From: Stenogyne calaminthoides
Taxonomy: Eukaryota; Streptophyta; Magnoliopsida; Lamiales; Lamiaceae
DNA: 64,000 nt
Direction of reading: 5' to 3'
Assembly: GCA_037126765.1 (NCBI GenBank)
Contig: JBBCBC010000022.1
Span: 21,295,758 to 21,359,757 of the forward strand
Shown here piece after piece: positions 23,401 to 34,630 of this stretch. Within the stretch, counting starts at the first letter, position 1. Every line of letters begins with the position of its first letter. The notes under the pieces were generated by a model. The model did not search any database. It worked only from the letters and a program-made list of their open reading frames with translations, and was not told the origin of the DNA. The translations under genes were made by a program, and so were the position numbers.

Positions 23401-24025
23401 AGTTCAGAGACAAGGGCAATTATCCTCTACCAAAAGCCAGATGTCTCCTGAACAAATTCAAGAGAAAACCAGACAGAGAATAAAAGAGGCTGCCATTAAG
23501 AAGCAGAAGTTGGCAGAGGCTAAAGGACTAAACATCGCATACATCCGAAGGAAGAGATAGAATGAAGCTGCAGCAGAGGATATTGTTTGGGAAGAGAAAG
23601 CATTTCCGGCACCAGTTAAAGACATCCTCTGTGCCCGGCTAGATTTGCTTCCAGAATGGGATCAGATCAGAGAAGAATGGTTGTGTGACGTGTACATCTT
23701 GGAGATAATTCCGATTCATCAAGACCAGACTGACAATGATGATGAATTCCGGAACTGGTTAGAAACGAAGTACCCAGACTTCTACCAGATTGTGATGAAG
23801 GAAGGGAAGATCATGTCACTGATACCTGAAGCTCCTCCTTTCGAACAACTTCTTCCACCTATGAGTCCAGATAACAAGCTCGATACTCTCAAATTCAAGG
23901 ATGCTTACTATGGATTTGCTGACAAAGGAGGGATTCATAGAAGATAAGATCTGGACAAGCTGATGCAAAGGATGTACAAGATGTTTGGTATCCCCAAAGA
24001 ACTTCAAAAGTTCAAGTACCTATGA
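20498..24025 (+). pseudogene. Element B third ORF (ORF3), about 1,175 codons, broken by stops
   Basis: All open segments (20498-20803, 20891-21544, 21611-22153, 22172-23560, 23645-23947) lie in one frame, so this was a single ORF. Residues 1 to about 340 are globular, with FCNFASMKKDIIDDKY and a block YLKRKYRLLFEIVQKVIM at 20936-20989. A Lys-rich stretch, then a Pro/Ser-rich linker of SPSP-type repeats (about 21715-21940), leads to a coiled-coil region with many heptads (22500-23500) and a conserved tail. Four of five internal stops are TAG where CAG is expected; the fifth (23945-23947) is TAA where C has GAA. It has no signal peptide or obvious membrane segment, so a classical envelope protein is not supported. 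Function unknown; position matches the extra ORF reported in some Sireviruses. Confidence 0.85.
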
Positions 24026-24217
24026 AGAAGACAACTTCGAATCAGATGATAGGTACATTTTATATAATCTGTAATGCTCACACCTATCTGAATAAAATAT
24101 TCTATCTCTCTGATTCTAAGACAACATCTCGTTGTCTTCTGAAGTGTGTACTTTTTTACATTATCTGCATTTCTATGTATGTTATCTGTTTTTCTGATTA
24201 AGTGTTTTGGTTCCATC
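24026..24217 (+). other. Element B 3' untranslated region
   Basis: AT-rich non-coding sequence between ORF3 and the PPT. Its counterpart in C (58518-58728) is clearly similar. Confidence 0.6.
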
Positions 24218-24231
24218 AAAAAGGGGGAAAT
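24218..24231 (+). other. Polypurine tract of element B
   Basis: AAAAAGGGGGAAAT directly before the 3' LTR at 24232, identical to the E1 PPT. Confidence 0.9.
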
Positions 24232-25731
24232 TGTTGGGAAATTTGTATTTAGTTTTGATGGAAGTTCCAAAACAGGTTGTAATAGGACCAGTCAGATCTG
24301 TTAGCTGACTGACGATTTAGAATCAGATTAAGATGACCAGCTAAAATGTATAGATAGCTGATGTAAAAGATAGGTCACATATTGAGGGGGAACTCAATAT
24401 GTATAGGTCAGGTCAAATTATCAGATGACCAGATAAGGTCAGATGATCAGAAGACTAAACAAGTCAGAAGACAAGAAAAAGTCAGATGATCAGGTGATCA
24501 CTGAAGACACTGAGACTAAGAGAAACCTGAAGATCAGACGACTACCAGAAGATCAAGATCCAGACCAGAAGACCTACATCAGCCGAGTCTGCAAATTGTG
24601 CTAAGACAATCTGCATCAGAAGACTCTATCAGGTAGACTGATCAGTTATCTGATCAGGTCAGCTCACACCTGGTGTTAACCAAAATGTTACACCAGATCA
24701 TACTAATCTTCTACAAAAAGAATGTCAAACTTGAGTTGGTAAAATAAACACTGAAGTGTTGTACTTGTGAAACCAATTAGAGAGCGACATGTGCGCAAAA
24801 AGGGCTGACAATGTGGGATTCGACGCTGCAGAGACAAACGGCTATAAAACACAAATATATTTTGGTCACGCCGTTATTGGAAGCATGTCACATCAAATCC
24901 TACAAACCTACCAAATATAGCCAGAAATTCAAATTGCTCTCCAACGGCTCTTTGATTTCATGGTCTATAAATATGGGATTGCTCATCAAAGTGAGGAGAC
25001 GGAAATTATCAAGAAGCTCAAACTATAGCAGAATTTTCGCACGAAGAACACAAATTTGAAGAATATTTCTAAGTGTTCATCCCATTGTTCTTAGCATAGA
25101 AATCTCATCCTCTAGCTCTTGGCTACATAAACACTAGGATAGATTTCCAGTTGGAACAACAACAAACCTTTACCCAAACCCAAAAGTTAGGTTAAGTTTG
25201 TTTTGCAAGATCTCAGACTAGGGTTTCTAGTTCTGATTTCTGGGATCGGTTAAGTGTGAACTCGATAAATATATGTTGGGTGTTGAACTAACACATTAAA
25301 CTAAGTCCAGTCGGTTAAGTCGGTTTAGTTGGTGCCCCTTGTGATAGGGAAGAGTGGACATGGACTGTTTGTCTGAACCACTATAAAATCTTGTGTGCAT
25401 TTACTTGTTCTTTACTGCTTTACACTATTACACACAACCAAGCTTAAAACTGCATACATATTCTGAGTCAATATCAGTCTGCACCAAGCAACTGATCTGA
25501 TCAGTTTGACAAATTAGTCAGCTGATTGAAAAACAGACTTGAGAATCTGATTTGATAAAACTGGTTTTTTCACACGGGTACAAATTAGCTTCCGCTGACA
25601 ATCACCCAAACCGATTTCGCAGACTCGATCAGCAACTGCAATCACACCGACCAAGACGAAAAAGTTTTCAGAAGTCTATTCACCCCTCCCCTCTAGACTT
25701 CTACCCTCACGAAACCCGTTCGGGACCTACA
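24232..25731 (+). mobile_element. Element B 3' LTR (1,500 bp)
   Basis: Begins TGTTGGGAAATTTG and ends GGGACCTACA, followed by the TSD AAGTG. TATAAATA is at 24966-24973. It differs from the 5' LTR by small indels and many CAG/CTG-site differences, so apparent divergence overstates its age. Confidence 0.93.
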
Positions 25732-25736
25732 AAGTG

Positions 25737-26497
25737 TCTATTCAAATAACTAAATCAATTTATCTCTAATCACTAATTGATCATTAGTGTCACACTTAGT
25801 CACAAAGTCTAAGTGGACGTGCATTGGCCAATGACTTAGATTCAATTATGATGAGAAGATGAGTATTCTCTCTAAATCCACTTTGAGGAATGAATCCTTT
25901 TCTTGGCTCAACTACCACGCACATGCACTTCGTGATGAACCCAATCCAAGCCATATCTACCCATAGACGGGTGCAAGCGTCGGTCATGGTCAAAGTTCAT
26001 CACTCCACACATGTCGTGCGTATTGACCTCAAGTCAAAGGAGTATCGCATAGCTCCCACTAACCGAGACACCCATAGACACATATAGTGGAACTACATCA
26101 AACGGTTTCTCGGATGGGTATACCAATACCCTCTAAGGTATTTGTGCAACCATCATGAGATACCTAGTATCTCGTAGTAAGTGAAATTTTACTACACTCT
26201 CTAAGAGTATGATGGAGATCACACACCAATCTCCATTGCATCATCAATATCCCATTCTTGATGATCCTCGATTGGGGCTATTTGAGAATCAAGCTTAAGT
26301 CATCTGAGTTCTCACACACTCAATGACAGCAGTGATTCATGGGAACACATATAAGAATAAATACAAACAATCAAACATAATATTCTAATGAGTGTAACAC
26401 CATACATTTAATATTAAACAAACATTAACATTAAACAAATACTGAATATTATCTGAGAATTATGTCCTTACAATGGATTGTCTCTAGGACACTAACA
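25737..26497 (-). mobile_element. Element A 5' LTR, part after the B insertion
   Basis: Continues the A LTR from TCTATTCAAATAAC and matches 610-1388. It ends ...CACTAACA at 26497, where A joins D's gag. Bases 25732-25736 are the duplicated target of B. Confidence 0.93.
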
Positions 26498-26642
26498 CTA
26501 ACAATGATTGGACATATCTCAAGAATCTCCCTTATTCTGTTGCTGATGACCCCCAGATGGTCACTCATGTCGAGAGACCAGTCGGCGTACTCGTCGACAG
26601 AGAACTTGGCCGATCATGATTCATCCCAGATGTGTTATCCAT
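26498..26642 (-). pseudogene. Element D gag N-terminal fragment
   Basis: Reading leftwards from an ATG at 26640-26642, the first residues MDNTSGMNHD match the start of B gag (MDNTSGMYHD). Further matches run in shifted frames up to the region aligned with B's IERGPIII, where A was inserted. The rest of D lies beyond the left window edge. Confidence 0.82.
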
Positions 26643-26778
26643 GCTTATGTGAGTTTGAAGATTATTAGATTTGAAAATGGATTTTTTAAGATCAGTTCAA
26701 GTGACCACAAAGATTCTTCCTCAAGAATCGATGATATTCAAAGCCAGTGATCGGAAGAACCACTGTTCTGATACCACT
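26643..26778 (-). other. Element D leader and primer-binding site
   Basis: It aligns with B's leader (14977-15114) in reverse. The PBS reads TGGTATCAGAAC on the coding strand (about 26765-26776), keeping the CAG that other elements in the window have lost. Confidence 0.82.
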
Positions 26779-28307
26779 TGTAGGTCCTAAACAGGTTTAG
26801 TGAGGGTAGAAGTCTAGAGGGGAGGGGTGAATAGACTTCTAAAACTTTTGTGAGATCAGATGTGGATATGCAAGTATGTTTGATCAGAGTGCGAGTGAAG
26901 CAGTACGGACTGATATCCGACTTACTGACAGCTTGGAAGGAGATCAGTTCGGCGTCTATCAGCTCAACTGTTTGTGCGGAAGATAAATTAACCCGTGTGA
27001 AAACGGGGTTTTTTCGAACCAGATTCTCGAGTAACTGTTTTTTAGACCCCGGATGACAAAGGTGTCACCGATCGATCGGGGATGCTTTTGTGCAACCGAT
27101 CCGTGCTCGTAACATGCATGGAATATAAAGCAGGTAGTGTGCTAAGAGTGTAAAGCAGATAAATCACACAAGATTTATAGTGGTTCGGATAACTCGTCCT
27201 ACGTCCACTCTTCCCTATCAGCAGGGGCACACACTTAACCAAACTAGACTTAGTTTAATGTGTTAGTCCAACACAATACAGCAAATGTTTCAAGAGTTCT
27301 CACTCAACAATCCCAGAAATCAGAAACTAGAAACCCTAGTCTGAAATCTTGCTTAACAAACTTAACCTAACTTTGTAGGTTTGGGTATAAGATTTGTATG
27401 TTCCAACTGGAATTCTATCCTATTATTTGTGTAGCCTAAAGTTAGAGGATAAGAATTATATGCTAAGAACTGTATGGGATGAACACTTAGAATAAATCTT
27501 GAATTGTGTTCTTCGTGCGGAAATCTTGCTATGAGCTTGTGCTTGTATAATTTCTGTAACCTTACTATGAAGGTTGATCCCATATTTATAGGCACAAAAT
27601 CGAACTAGCCGTTGGAGAGCAATTCAAATTTCGGTCTATTTGAGGTAGGTTTGCAGGCTTGATTTGACCTGCTCAGAGGCGGCATGGCCGAAAGCATGTA
27701 AGCTTGTCCTTTGTAGCCGTTGAATACTAATGCGCTCGTCCTGCAAGTGTCAGTTCTGTACGTGCGTGTCTTCTTCTCATTGATTCACAAGTACACAAAT
27801 TCGACACTTGATTTACAAACAAGATTGACATTCTTCTTTTCTGATTGACTTTGGCTCTTACTAGGTAACTTGATGTAGTCACCTGATGGATCTGACCAGA
27901 TCAGATAAGGACTTAACAGTCTACCTTATTTGAATCTTCTGATGTAATTTGTCTTAGCACAACTTACTGATTCTTCTTCGTGTTATCTGATGTAGGTCTT
28001 CTGGTCTTGATGTCTTCTCGATCTTGACTCTTTCGGTCTTCGATCTCCGATCTTCTCTTGATCTTGACTCTTGACTCTTCTGATCTTCTGATCTTCAAGA
28101 CTTTGGCTTCTCTGATCTTCAAGACATAGCCTATACATATTGAGTTTCCCTTCAATATGTGACCTATATGTATCTGTTACAACAGCTGTCTATACAACTC
28201 AGCTGGTCATCCTATCTGATATCTAATTCATCAGTCAGCTAACAGGTCTGACTGATCCTATTACAATCTGTTTTGGAACTTCCATCAAAACTACAAATTT
28301 CCCAACA
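26779..28307 (-). mobile_element. Element D 5' LTR (1,529 bp)
   Basis: On the plus strand it runs TGTAGGTCC...TTTCCCAACA, the reverse of a B-type LTR. A coding-strand TATAAATA reads TATTTATA at 27583-27590. The GACTC/GATCT-type repeat array is at about 28000-28110. The predicted TSD is TATTC (28308-28312), with its partner off-window. Confidence 0.9.
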
Positions 28308-29466
28308 TATTCCACAATCACTTATACCCCATCAGAAATCACTATACAATTTCTTTTACGGCAAGCTCAAGGTCAAATTGCCTCTCTCTCTTAATCTATC
28401 TTCTAAGTAAGTATTAATTTATGATTTTGGGTGTGTGCGTGTAAGCTTTTGGGTTATTATCCTGTTAATAGTTGCATAGATGGTTGAAGAATTTATGGAG
28501 TATTGGAATTTGGTCACGTGTTGGTGTATGTGTAATAAGGCCTGTATTAATTCATTAGATATTTGATTAGATTAGAGATTTTATTTTAATAAGATTAATT
28601 AACAAGTGGGATTGTTATGATGAGTGGTGGACGTAAGGTTCAGTATATATGGTTTTGATTTAGATGAGTAGGTGATATATGTCATAAGCGACGGAATGAC
28701 TTATATTTAAATAATTCAATTGAGTAATTATTTTTTTGGATTAACTGGAATTGTTTGGAGAAGAAACTGATTATGTGCAAATCAAATTAGGATATGATAT
28801 GCAATTTCAAGGATTTTAGGTTTGTGGACGTCAGGTAAGGTGTAATTATATTAAGGATTATTTATCTAGGTTTAATGTGTATAATTTATGGTTTAGTGTA
28901 ATTTAAATGGTTCAAGAAAGAAACGTCTTGCAATAAATATTTGGGAATTAAAAGAGAATTTATATTATTTTAATTTGAGGATTTATCTTCTAAGTAGATA
29001 TAATTTTTATGTTAGGTATTGATGACTGCGAGAAACAAGTTATAAGACTTATGCATCCATTTCATTCACGATATTAATTTGAGGTGAGGTTTTAATTGCT
29101 TTATTCTCTACAGTGGTTAGTAGAGCTCTATTGCATGTGTTATTCTTTATTTCATGTTTTAAATAAATTGTTGAGTTATCTACTATGTGCATACATTTTC
29201 TATATTATACAAGTGGCAAAGTATGTTGACAAAGTTACTAATAGTCCAGGGGCCCTAATGAGGTCCGGGGCCTAAGGGTCTTCGGGTGTATCCCGCCGTG
29301 CTCGACAAAGTCTAATAGCAGGGGCACTTAATGAGGTCCGGGACCGACGGGTCTTCGGGTTTAACCCGCCGTGCTCCAAAGTGGCAAAGTTATATGGCAA
29401 AGTATCTATGACAAAGTAGCTATGACAAAGTTCCTATGGCAAAGTGACAGTTTTTATTACAAAGTT
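28308..29466. other. Unclassified AT-rich stretch between D and F
   Basis: No open frame of note. It is mostly AT-rich sequence, then a GC-richer tandem duplication (29239-29382), then short GGCAAAGT(N)CTATG-type repeats to about 29450. It could be part of an older LTR, for example Ty3-type, or host intergenic DNA; nothing in it decides. F is inserted at its right end. Confidence 0.5.
29239..29382 (+). repeat. 72-bp tandem duplication
   Basis: Two units, about 29239-29310 and 29311-29382, share AATGAGGTCCGGG, GGGTCTTCGGGT and CCCGCCGTGCTC in the same order. Flanking short repeats contain GGCAAAGT and GACAAAGT. Confidence 0.8.
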
Positions 29467-31272
29467 TGTTGGTCCCGGGATAAACGAGTTTCACACGTGT
29501 ATGGGGGGGGGAAATACACGTGTATAGTGATTTTTAAACTTTTCAGAAAACACTATATTCAGTGAGTCAGGATGTCCTCAAGATTAGTCCTGAGAAGCGC
29601 AAAATGCCCTGAGTCAAAGTCTGCTGATACAATAACACTGAGTGGCTTTCAGAGACTTCAAATTAGCTCAACTGATTCTGAGTTTTAAACCAGAGTCCAA
29701 ATAAGCTTGGAATAGATAATGATCTTACTGACTACTCAGGAGAGTTGATCAGTTTGATAACTATCTATACTAGCTTATCTAGAGTGGAATGTGTAGACCA
29801 TAAGCTTATTCTCGTTTTACTTTGCTAAAAATCTTATTTTCTCAGTGAAATAGTGGTTAAGGCTATGATCAACTTAATGCAGCTTCAGTGGATTAATTCC
29901 AACTGAATATCAGAAAACTGGGTATGCTTTCAGTGGAAATATGCAACACGATAAAATGCAAAATAGAAAGCAAACAACACAGCAAGTTATAGTGGTTCAG
30001 AGACTCAAGCTCCTACGTCCACACTCTCTGATCCTCATAGAAATTCCTTAACACACTACTACTACTACCTTAAGCTTTCAGACTACTCAGCAGCTTACTA
30101 ACTTTCCACTATGAGTTTTCAGGCTGAACTACTGTAGCTTACTAACTCAACACCCACAAGGTTTCAGACTGAACACAAGCAGCTTACTAACTTCTTCTCT
30201 TAGAGCTTTCAAGCTGAACACAAGCAGCTTACTCACTCTTTACAACTCTCACTCTCCAACAACTACACACACAAACTACCTAATAAAAGGGTTTGGGTTT
30301 TTGGTTGGTTTCCAACTAAGGTGAAATATCCTTTTACAATAAACACAAGGTAAAAGGCAAGGATATCTTTAACTAAGCTTTTGAATATACTTTGAATCTA
30401 GGCTTAGTAAATGAGCTCTCTTCTAAGATGAAACACTTGGGAAATTCTAAAGGTTTCGAGTGCTTCATAATGTAAACTGAATACGAATGAGCTCTTGAGT
30501 TGCTTTGATTTCCTGTAACCTTGGTTGTGTGTAAGGCCTTGGTATTTATAGGCAACTTCTCTAAGAGTCCACTCTTGAAAACTATCCGTTGGAGAGACAG
30601 CTTCAAGGGTTTCCTCTTTTGGTTATTGATGAACGGCTATTTTTAGGGTTTGAACACACCCTTGCATGGTTTAGGTAATATGCAGTCACGCAGCCAATCA
30701 CCAACTTCTGTGAACCAGAAGATATCAGCCCTGACATTTCATCAGAGATATGTCGCTTTCAGTGTCAGTAAAGTACGCTGTTGTTGCCTCCTCATTGGTC
30801 GAAGTCTTCTTTTGAATAGAGACAAACAAAACGGCTCTTTTTAGGTCAACCACACTGAACTAATATGTTCCTTAATGTCCACGAATATATAACATTCTCT
30901 TTGTTTGTACTAAGAATGAACAAAACACTTTTCAACTAGAAATGGCTTGTTCAGGGTCTTTTGGGTCAGTACAAAACAATCCTCAGGATCTTTGGTCTTC
31001 AGGATCTTCAGTGTTCAGGATCTTCAAACTTCAGGGTCTTTTGAGTCTTTAGGATTCTTCTGAGTTCCTCAAGAACAACTGAGTCTTTCAGGTAAATTAT
31101 AAACAAACCTATTTATCCCTGATCTATATCTGCTGACTATACAGAGTGCAGATAATCCTGAGTCTTAGTATCTATTGAAACCTGATCCTATACTACCAAG
31201 ATGTCCTGATACATGTCATACTTAGGGGTTTTGGGATCTAATCAAAATCTTTATTAAATTCATCTCCCAATA
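29467..31272 (-). mobile_element. Element F 3' LTR (1,806 bp)
   Basis: Starts TGTTGGTCCCGGG on the plus strand and ends CTCCCAATA, where the usual TGTTGGGAG start has become TATTGGGAG. The coding-strand TATA reads TATTTATA at 30543-30550. Imperfect repeats built on GCTTACTAAC and TTTCAGACTGAAC lie at 30060-30250, and a CAGGATCTTCA-type array at about 30975-31090. Confidence 0.87.
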
Positions 31273-31286
31273 ATTTCCCCATTTTG
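31273..31286 (-). other. Polypurine tract of element F
   Basis: ATTTCCCCATTTTG on the plus strand reads CAAAATGGGGAAAT on the coding strand, next to the LTR end. Confidence 0.8.
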
Positions 31287-31531
31287 ATGATGCCAAAACC
31301 ATCTTGTTACAAGCTTGCAAACACAACAGAAATAAACCTATCATCTATTCAGGGTTCAATTTCCTACTGCAAGTAAGAACAAGTAAATAACATACATCAA
31401 CTAATCAGTAAGATAATGAGAAATTATCTTTTTGGATCAACATGATTCAGTAGAGTTTTCATTAAGGCATCAAAAACATGAGTACAAGATTCAAGAGTTT
31501 AACTTACTCTACTGAAACACAAAAACAACAT

Positions 31532-33240
31532 TCACTCATCTTCAGATTCAATTTCGTCTATTGGTGGCTCCAAGTTGAACATTCCATAATACCTTTTATC
31601 AGCTCTTCCCTCTTCTGAATGATTTGAGCATCATTCCCTGTCAGCTCGAGATATTCAGCCTGGTCCACAAAATCTGCATAGATGAAGTCGTAGTTGATCA
31701 TCCCATTCTTGAACTTCGGTGGAGGATACTAGATTTGTCCAGGTGCCTTCAACTGATAACCTAGAGTGTCAAACACATTGAACCATTTCTGGCATTCATC
31801 AGTGAAATTCTTCAGTAGATAGACAATGAACGCATCATCCATGCCAGTGATGGATCGAGGCTAGATCTGTAGGATGTCATAGTTGAATACAAACTCCCTT
31901 TTAGTTGTTTCCCATTTATCATTCATTTCAATCGGCATCCATTTGTCAACATGAGGCCACATCCTTTTCCTTAGCTTGGTTCCTCTTCTCCTCAAGACCA
32001 TCCTCTGAAATCCACCTCTATTCCTCTTAGCTTCCTCCCTTGCTTTTCTGGTCATCTCCGTCCCTAACACATAAACAGCAGTTTTTCTCATCTTCTCACC
32101 TTCAATCATTTTAACTGAGTTATGTCAATCCCAGTTAAGTCTCTTAGAAGATACATCATATTCTCCGCAGCCTTCTCTGAAAAGATCGTTAGTCTCAGAG
32201 TCTTCATCCTTCTGAACATTAGTTTCCTGGGTTTCCTCCTCTTCTTCAAACTCAATTGCTAACTTCCTCTGAGTGGGTTTCTTACTGGCTGGCTTCGCAA
32301 TGGCTTTGGCTTTTCTCTTCAGGGGCCTTTCTACATACGCAGCAGCTTTCTCAGGCTTCTTCTGAGGCATCAAGATTCCATGAGCTTCTCCTCGCTTGCT
32401 GGTTTCCTGTTCCCTCTGCCTTTTTGCTCTTTGTTCAATTACTTCCATAGCTGCCTCAGGATGGATCAGCACTTCAGGTTCTTTCCTCTTTTCTCCACGA
32501 TGGATCACAGTGGGGAATTGTTCAATCTGCTTTTCTAAGGAAGGCAAAGGCAGAAGCTTGTCATAGCTTTCCCCCTTTTTGGCATCATAATCTTCAATCA
32601 ATTGGGAAAGAGTTCTGTCAATGTGCATATGTTCCCTTCCAATTGATCGAACTTCAGCAGCTACCAAAAAGTGTTCATCCTGAATACGTTGTAGCACATT
32701 AAGCCCTGTGCTGGTGTCTTCAGAAGACCACCAAAAGTTGACTTCATTCTTTCCATGAGTGAAATACTCATCTCATCTACAGCAGAATTAATCAGTTCCT
32801 CTGTCTTTGATTTCAACAAGTCCTCAAGCATCATTGACCTCAATTCAAATCGCCTTTCCATTTCATCCTTCACCTCCTTAGCAACATCTCCAAGTCTAGT
32901 ATTGAATTCAGTAAACTTACTATCAATTAAAGTGGATAGTAAGGTTACCTGATCAGTGGATACCATAGATGTGCTGAGGGACTCAATGATCTTGCCTTGA
33001 GAAGTTTGTGCATCAATAGTTTTCTACACTTCTCCAACCAGAGGCTCAAGCTTAGAAATCTGATCAACAATCGGCTCGAGCTTGGCTATCTTCTCAAGTA
33101 CTGGAGTGAGATCAACAGCTTGTTGTGGAGGAATTGGAATTTCTGCTTCAGTCTCTATTTGAATTCCAACATCAACAATCTCAGTCAGTGTTGCTGCAGG
33201 CTCCTGATGATGAACAACTTCTCTTAAGGTCTGAGTGATT
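31532..33240 (-). pseudogene. Element F ORF3, C-terminal half only
   Basis: Several frames read leftwards from about 33240. First come heptad-rich segments (ISKLEPLV, then EMERRFELRSMMLEDLL at 32661-32966), then EHMHIDRTLSQLIEDYDAKKG, a Lys-rich linker, and the C-terminal block KRMWPHVDKWMPIEMND, which matches G's KWPHVDKWMPIQFND. The frame ends at 31532. The globular N-terminus and upstream promoter region seen in B, C and G are absent, because coding sequence joins RNase H directly near 33240. Predicted cytoplasmic coiled-coil protein, function unknown. Confidence 0.8.
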
Positions 33241-33879
33241 TTTGTCCTGAGTTATTTTCCCTAATTCTACTGACAATTCTTGAAATCTTGACTCAGCCAA
33301 GGGCTTAGTAAGAATATCAGCTTTTTGTTTATCAGCATGAATTTTCTCCATCCTGATATCTTTCTTCTCAACATGGTCTCTAATGAAATGATGTCTGATG
33401 TCAACATGTTTGCATATGGTGTGCAATACCGGATTTTGTGTAATAGCAATTGCACTATTGTTGTCACAAAATATGGGTACTTCATTGGCTATAATCTTGT
33501 AATCCCTCAATTGTTGTCTTAGCCAAAGAATCTATGCACAACAGCTTCCTGCAGTCATGTATTCTGCTTCAGTAGTACTAGTTGCAACTGAAGTTTGTTT
33601 CTTAGAGAACCATGATATCAATTTGTTTCCAAGAAATTGACATGTTCCTGAAGTGGACATCCTGTCAATTCTGCAACCACCATAATCAGCATCTGAATAA
33701 CCAGTTAATTCAAGGTTGTCATCAGCTGGATACCACAATCCTCTATTCACAGTGCCTTTAAGATATCTCATAATCTTTTTGGCAACTTCCATATGACTAG
33801 CCTTAGGATTAGCTTGATATCTTGCACATATCCCAACAGCAAAAGTAATGTCAGGCCTACTTGCTGTGAGATAGAGCAA
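33241..33879 (-). pseudogene. Element F RNase H domain
   Basis: The domain shows LTGYSDADYGG, STSGTCQFLG, ATSTTEAEYMTAGSCCA, FCDNNSAIAITQNP and DILTKPLAESRFQELS. A single in-frame TAG (plus strand CTA, 33532-33534) follows GSCCA, where family members have Gln, the CAG-to-TAG change again. Otherwise the frame is continuous. Confidence 0.9.
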
Positions 33880-34630
33880 TGATCAAATGATCCCTCTATA
33901 ATCAGTGTGGTTAAATGACTTGCCTTCAGGATCAGGATCCATCTTGTAGTTAATATTCATAGGAATTCAAACTGCATTGCAATTTTGTACACCATACTTA
34001 GCAATCAAATCTCTGGTGTACTTTGCCTGATTGATGAAAATTCCTTCTTTTGACTATTTCACCTGAAGTCCTAGAAAGAAATTCATCTCCCCCATCATTG
34101 ACATCTCAAACTTTCCTTTCATCAGGGCATAAAACTTTTCACACATCTGATGATTAGGAGATCCAAAGATGATGTCATCCACATAAATCTGAACTAGTAA
34201 GATATATTTTCCATTTTCTATCCTGAACAAGGTTCTATCAACAGTACCTTTGGTAAAACCATGATCAGTAAGAAATTGAGATAGAGTATCATACCATGCT
34301 CTGGATGCTTGCTTTACACCATACAAGGCCTTCCTGAGCCTGTAAACTTGGTCATTCTGACAGAAGCCAGGAGGTTGTTCCACACATACCTCTTCTTTAA
34401 GCACACCATTCAGAAATCCACTTTTCACATCTATCTCATAGACTGTGAATTTCATGTGAGCTGCATATGCAAGAAACAATCTGATGGCTTCTAGTCTTGC
34501 AACAGTGCAAAGGTTTCATCATAATCCAAGCCTTCTTCTTGGGAATAACCTTGTGCAACTAGCCTTGCGTTGTTTCGTACAATGATGTTGTTCTCATCTC
34601 TCTTGTTCTTGAACACCCATTTAGTTGCAA
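33880..34630 (-). pseudogene. Element F reverse transcriptase domain
   Basis: An open frame at 34054-34479 holds the first catalytic Asp (YEIDVKSGFLNG), ALYGVKQASRAWYD, YVDD (34174-34185) and MSMMGEMNFFLGLQVK. A TAG at 34054 and a frameshift near 34500 break the ends. Remnants upstream carry the KWVFKNK block. Confidence 0.9.

Larger units (their letters stand above)
13437..25731 (+). mobile_element. Sirevirus-like element B, inserted in A's LTR
   Basis: LTRs at 13437-14976 and 24232-25731, TSD AAGTG (13432-13436 and 25732-25736), PBS near 14980 and PPT at 24218-24231. The interior runs gag, protease, integrase, start of RT, then a third ORF with its own upstream region. Most of RT and all of RNase H are missing at about 19780. 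PPT type, long LTRs, extended gag and a long ORF after pol fit the Sirevirus group of Ty1/copia; that name is inferred from architecture. Confidence 0.93.
1..26497 (-). mobile_element. Copia element A, nested host of E1, E2 and B
   Basis: This is a minus-strand Ty1/copia element whose far (3') LTR runs off the left edge of the window. Read right to left the order is 5' LTR, PBS, leader, gag, protease, integrase, RT, RNase H, PPT, 3' LTR, which is the copia order with integrase before RT. Three later insertions (4514-7888, 9257-10998, 13437-25731) interrupt it. On its right flank it abuts the gag of element D, so the predicted TSD is CTAAC at 26498-26502, with its partner outside the window. 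Its PPT and LTR ends (TGTTAG...) differ from the Sirevirus-like elements, so it is a different copia lineage. The order is certain; the exact lineage is not. Confidence 0.9.

Noticed and set aside
20498..24025. ORF3 as a viral-type envelope glycoprotein
   Set aside because: No signal peptide, transmembrane helix or glycoprotein-like cysteine pattern is visible; coiled coil and basic/proline-rich regions dominate.
13437..25731. Using B's LTR divergence to date its insertion
   Set aside because: Many differences fall at CAG/CTG sites that may be consensus errors, so any age would be unreliable.
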